NCBI GenBank assembly: GCA_046957575.1 | Contig: JBKUOG010000012.1 | Location: forward strand, 39,904-103,903 | DNA from: UMGS1370 sp046957575 | GTDB lineage: Bacteria; Bacillota; Clostridia; Lachnospirales; Lachnospiraceae | DNA: 64,000 bases | Direction: 5' to 3' | In this document: positions 60,717-64,000 of the stretch, in pieces | How the letters are laid out: the number at the start of each line of letters is the position of its first letter | How positions within the stretch are numbered: position 1 is the first letter of the stretch | Notes under the pieces: model-generated | Databases searched by the model: none | Seen by the model: only the letters and a program-made list of their open reading frames with translations | What the model was told of the DNA's origin: nothing | Position numbers and translations under genes: made by a program

Positions 60717-62699
60717 CTAAATTTCAAATTTTTCAACCAATTCATTTAATACTTGCGCCTGTGCAGATAATTCTTCGCTGGCAGCAGCACTTTCTTCTGC
60801 ATTCGCCGCATTCGTCTGAACCGCCTGGGAAATCTGTTCAATTCCCAGGGTAATCTCTGATATAGATGCTGACTGCTCTTCAGAAGTTACTGCGATATTA
60901 TCTACAATTTCCATTACCCTCTTTGAACTTCCGACCACATTATCCATTGCTTTTGCTGTTATTTTTGCTATTGACGTGCCATTTTCCACAGCAGATACGG
61001 TCTCTTCTATTAAAACCGCTGTACTCTTAGCAGCTTCTGCTGATTTGCTTGCAAGATTCCGTACTTCATCTGCCACAACAGCAAAACCTTTCCCTGCACT
61101 TCCTGCTCTGGCCGCTTCAACCGCAGCATTTAATGCCAATATGTTTGTCTGGAAGGCAATATCTTCTATTGTTTTAATAATTTTCCCAATTTCATCTGAT
61201 TTTCTGCTAATCTCATCCATAGCAGACATCATTTCCTGCATCTTTTGGTTACTCTGTTCCACATCTTTTCCGCTCTGTGAGGATTCATCACTTGCTTTCC
61301 TTGCAAATTCCGCATTACTTTTTACATGGTTGGACACTTCAGAAATAGACGCTGCTAATTCCTGAACAGCACTTGCCTGTTCCGTAGCACTTTGTGATAA
61401 CATCTGTCCTGCAGATGCCACTTGTCCTGCACTCTCTGTTACTTTTAAAGATGCCCCTTCAATCTTTTCAATGGTTCCTACAAGCGAATTAGAAATGTTA
61501 AATAATGCCTGCTTTATCTTTGCAAATTCACCATCATAACTAAATTGAAGTGTATATTTTAAATTTCCTTCTGCTATCTGATTTAAAACTTTTGTTATCT
61601 CATCAATGTAATCCACATAGTTTCTCAAAGTTTCCGTTGTAACATTGAAGTTATCTGCCAAACTTCCCAATTCATCTGACGAATGGTATGTAATTGTCTC
61701 ATTCAGAGATCCCTCTGCTATCTTTTTTGCAACACTGTCTATCTCTTTAATTGGTTTAATTACTAACCTCATTACGCACAGAATTACCACAAATGACAAT
61801 GCTACTATACTGACTACAGAGCAAATAACCATAATGATTGTAATGCTGTTTAGGTCCCGCATTACTTCTTTATCCCGTACAAAGGTCACCAGCGTCCAAT
61901 CTGCTCCTGAAAGTTTTGTAAGCTTTAAATTTAAAATATCATTTTCTATTTCATACTGGAATGTTCCTTCCTGCCCGTTTTTGATAAGACTTTCTACATA
62001 TTGATACGCTTCTCCTGCTTCTCCTAATTGCTTTCCTACTAATGCTGCATCCCGAAATCCTAAAATCTTTAAACTAACATTATCAACCAGAAGGCAGCCT
62101 CCTGTTTCTTGTATTTGAACTTGCTGCACCAGTTTTGAAATTTCACCTAACTCTACATCTGCAGCAACTACACCTCTTACATTTCCTTGTTTATCTTTTA
62201 ACTGCCCGGAAACCCCTACTGCATATTGCTGGGTGCTTGCATTAAAATATGTTTCCCAAAACTGAACTTCGCTGGACTGAAGCCCATTCACATACCAAGT
62301 CTTCTCATAAATATTATAATTGCCGTCAGGTACAAATGTAGCATGTGTCATTTTCCCGTTTTTATCGGCAATATAAATTCCCTCTGGAAATGCACTGTTT
62401 TTCTGCATTGTGTATTTGATATATTCTTTTTCTTCTGCCGGAGTCATATCCATTAATTCTAATGCTTCTGCCTCTGCCTCAATAACCGAAGTTATTGTAT
62501 TAATCCATCCCTCCACTTCTTTATAAACACTCTCTGTTGTCTTATTGAGAAGTTGTTCGCTTTCGCTTTTTATAATTTTTGATGTACTGAAATATAGTCC
62601 TGATAAAACCAGTATGATAACTACCGCTATTGCTGGTATAATTTCCAAGCTGACTTTTGCAATAATCCCTATTTTTCTTTTTTCCTTGTTTTCTTTCAT
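60717..62699 (-). CDS. Methyl-accepting chemotaxis protein
   Basis: 660 residues from the ATG at 62697-62699 (GAGGTGG upstream). An N-terminal transmembrane helix (about 15-37), a dCache-type extracellular sensor (about 38-275, with DKNGKMTHATF and YYVNGLQ-like segments), a second helix (about 285-310), HAMP (about 312-365) and a long signalling hairpin follow. The conserved tip is IEDIAFQTNILALNAAVEAA and GFAVVADEVRNLA. No CheR-binding pentapeptide at the C-terminus. It signals to CheA/CheW, which are encoded elsewhere. The textbook sigma-D promoter at 62902-62928 implies it belongs to the motility regulon. Confidence 0.95.
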   Translation of the reverse strand: MKENKEKRKIGIIAKVSLEIIPAIAVVIILVLSGLYFSTSKIIKSESEQLLNKTTESVYKEVEGWINTITSVIEAEAEALELMDMTPAEEKEYIKYTMQKNSAFPEGIYIADKNGKMTHATFVPDGNYNIYEKTWYVNGLQSSEVQFWETYFNASTQQYAVGVSGQLKDKQGNVRGVVAADVELGEISKLVQQVQIQETGGCLLVDNVSLKILGFRDAALVGKQLGEAGEAYQYVESLIKNGQEGTFQYEIENDILNLKLTKLSGADWTLVTFVRDKEVMRDLNSITIIMVICSVVSIVALSFVVILCVMRLVIKPIKEIDSVAKKIAEGSLNETITYHSSDELGSLADNFNVTTETLRNYVDYIDEITKVLNQIAEGNLKYTLQFSYDGEFAKIKQALFNISNSLVGTIEKIEGASLKVTESAGQVASAGQMLSQSATEQASAVQELAASISEVSNHVKSNAEFARKASDESSQSGKDVEQSNQKMQEMMSAMDEISRKSDEIGKIIKTIEDIAFQTNILALNAAVEAARAGSAGKGFAVVADEVRNLASKSAEAAKSTAVLIEETVSAVENGTSIAKITAKAMDNVVGSSKRVMEIVDNIAVTSEEQSASISEITLGIEQISQAVQTNAANAEESAAASEELSAQAQVLNELVEKFEI

Positions 62700-62794
62700 A
62701 GCAAACCACCTCATATCATTTTACTTTTATAATAATGTCAGGCCAAAAAAACTCTACCCAACACCCAGTCACTTAGATTTTTTACACGCAAAAC

Positions 62795-62843
62795 CCCCCT
62801 AGTCTCCTTTTCTTCTGCAAAAAACAAAAACGAGACTAAGGGG
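62795..62843. other. Hairpin in the leader of the chemotaxis receptor gene
   Basis: CCCCC-TAGTCTC pairs with GAGACTA-AGGGG across a 22-nt purine/pyrimidine-biased loop. It lies about 100-150 nt before the receptor start and would be in its leader if transcription starts at the sigma-D promoter. On the minus strand it is followed by TTTTGCG, a weak T-run, so it could also attenuate. Confidence 0.5.
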
Positions 62844-62901
62844 ATATTAAGATTCAAATTGCTCTCTTTTATTTTACATATTTTTACATTGTCTTTATAT
62901 A

Positions 62902-62928
62902 TTATCGGCAATATTCTACATATCTTTA
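62902..62928 (-). promoter_or_regulatory. Sigma-D (sigma-28) promoter of the chemotaxis receptor gene
   Basis: On the minus strand TAAA (62925-62928), exactly 15 bp, then GCCGATAA (62902-62909): a complete match to the flagellar/chemotaxis sigma consensus TAAA-N15-GCCGATAA. The predicted start near 62896 gives a leader of about 195 nt. Confidence 0.85.
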
Positions 62929-63045
62929 GCTTTTAATGCCGCAAATCGCAAATGTATAATTTTTTTGCAAGTCTGCAACTTTTTTCCAGCAAATAGAATC
63001 TATAATCATATATGAAATCTAATAAACGCGCAAGGAGACGATCCT

Positions 63046-63646
63046 ATGAAGAAAATGAAGTGGAAACATTTTGCTATTGCAGCCACCGCTGCCAGTATAC
63101 TGGCAGGATGCAGTCCGTATGCCCCTATTGAAACACCCAAAACATCAGAAGCAAACAGAAAAAGCCAGCACACCCGAAATTCAAGCAGAAGAGACCCAGC
63201 CCTCCGAAGACAGCGTCTCTGAAGCATCAGAAACATCTTTAGCTGATATAAAGAACCTGGTCGGAATGAAAGACAAGGACACTGCAGATTTATTTGGCGG
63301 CGGCCAGGAAAACCGGAATGGTGACTTTTATATTGGACGTATTTACCAGGTGATTCTGGATGGAAATGAATACTCGATGTTTACTTCCTGCGGGCAAGAC
63401 AGCACTGTAGAATCTGTATCTTTATGGATTGTAAACGGAGAAAGGGATGTTACAGATGAAGAGGTGCAATACTGGGAAGACCAAATTTCTGAATTAATGG
63501 AAACAGAGCCTTCCTATGACGAAAAATTATCAGAAGGCGGAAGCCAAAATCGAAAATGGATTTCAGGAGGTTTCATTGCTGGAATGAATCAGATGAAAGA
63601 TATCCTTACTATTAGTTTCCAGCCAGCCGTTGGCGAATTAAAGTAA
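63046..63646 (+). pseudogene. Small lipoprotein gene split by a single-base frameshift
   Basis: The ATG at 63046 follows AAGGAGACG and encodes a clean lipoprotein signal (MKKMKWKHFAIAATAASILA then GC). That frame stops at 63221-63223. The rest of the protein (about 160 residues, EIQAEETQPSEDSVSEAS to QPAVGELK, with LVGMKDKDTADLFGGGQENR) continues in the +1 frame. Shortening the A5 run at 63159-63163 to A4 joins them smoothly as TSEANRKASTPEIQ. It is either a recent mutation, a variable tract or an assembly error. Restored length about 200 residues. Function unknown; secreted and acidic. Confidence 0.75.
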
Positions 63647-63673
63647 GCTCGTATTTTTAATCCGGGAGATTTC

Positions 63674-63838
63674 CAGTGTACTGTCTCGTTCACTTTCAGT
63701 ATAATGACGCAGAATGAATTTTCAGCCTGTAAGGCGGAGGAATGAGGCGATGCGGCGGCATCGTCGATTGACGACAACGCAGCAGATGGAAATTCATTCT
63801 GCGTCATTATGAGAAATGCGAGTGAGACAGTACACTAG
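63674..63838. repeat. Family B palindromic element, copy 4 (most symmetric)
   Basis: 165 bp, CAGTGTACTGTCTCGTTCAC to GAGTGAGACAGTACACTAG. The inverted repeat extends inward almost 50 bp on each side (CATAATGACGCAGAATGAAT in both arms), so this copy looks closest to the intact element. It is nearly identical to copy 1 (5196-5358) except in the inner right arm. It lies 28 bp after the frameshifted lipoprotein gene. Confidence 0.85.
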
Positions 63839-63942
63839 CGGTTACCAAATCACCAAAAATCTCCCGAAGCACTGGATATTTGCACAAACATAAAAAAGCA
63901 CCAACCCCACAGCTCTCGGTCTGCAAAATCAGTACTCTTTAG

Positions 63943-64000
63943 TGCACCTTCAGGGACTCGAACCCTGGACAAATAGATTAAGAGTCTACTGCTCTACCAA
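63943..64000 (-). tRNA. tRNA-Lys (CTT), 3' part; 5' end beyond the window
   Basis: On the minus strand the sequence from 64000 down covers the D-loop end, an anticodon arm GTAGA-CTCTTAA-TCTAT with anticodon CTT, the T arm CAGGG-TTCGAGT-CCCTG and the acceptor strand AAGGTGC with discriminator A (63943). 58 nt are visible. CCA is not encoded (CTA follows). The missing 5' acceptor and D-stem lie outside. Confidence 0.93.

Noticed and set aside
62715..62900. c-di-GMP riboswitch in the chemotaxis receptor leader
   Set aside because: Chemotaxis genes often carry one, but the conserved core is not visible; only a hairpin is reported.

Overview
The window looks like chromosome from a gut Lachnospiraceae (Clostridia). 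Gene density is high, GC is moderate, Shine-Dalgarno sites are strong (AGGAGG, GGGGGAG), and promoters are housekeeping-type with 17-bp spacers. The gene content also fits: SpoVG, a paired GlgC/GlgD, a Firmicute-type Tad pilus locus, YesMN-type two-component regulation, ABC sugar uptake and type I sulfatases. The species cannot be named from sequence alone.

Layout. 1-10.3 kb: a regulated promoter leaving the left edge, spoVG, glgD-glgC (bacterial glycogen synthesis), asnS, an SbcD/YhaO-like nuclease with a YhaN/SbcC-like ATPase, RidA and a coiled-coil membrane protein. 10.3-27.3 kb: a catabolic island read leftward. It holds an operon of sugar-binding lipoprotein, two permeases, two sulfatases, a YesM-like kinase, a YesN-like regulator and a GH43. 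A second operon holds a third sulfatase, a GPH-family symporter and a GH2 beta-glucuronidase. Beside it is an autoregulated LacI-type repressor with matching palindromic operators. Together they suggest uptake and breakdown of a sulfated, glucuronate-containing glycan; the actual substrate is inference.

27.3-40.4 kb: pgi, mtnN, a cation/proton antiporter, a TSCPD protein, an SGNH + MBOAT acetyltransfer pair, a VWA protein and a 1261-residue GGDEF-EAL-PAS-GGDEF protein. 40.5-50.8 kb: a complete-looking Tad/Flp pilus operon read leftward from a consensus promoter (two prepilin peptidases, TadZ, TadA, TadB, TadC, Flp, TadG-like, TadE-like, FHA protein). 50.9-54.9 kb: an ArsR-type regulator, a DUF2508 protein, a GH13 amylase-like enzyme and glgB. 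55-64 kb: an OmpR-type two-component system, a PG-binding/NlpC-P60 lipoprotein, a candidate ncRNA of about 420 nt, a chemotaxis receptor behind a textbook sigma-D promoter, a frameshifted lipoprotein gene and the 3' part of tRNA-Lys(CTT).

The most notable unlabelled structure is two families of short palindromic intergenic elements. Family A is about 150 bp with 18-bp terminal inverted repeats and 8-bp flanking duplications. Family B is about 163 bp, has four copies, and two of these supply the TAG stop codon of the neighbouring gene. Other notable items are a 197-nt dual-coding overlap between tadA and tadB, two single-base homopolymer frameshifts (the first prepilin peptidase and the last lipoprotein), and the unexplained transcript near 60.3 kb.
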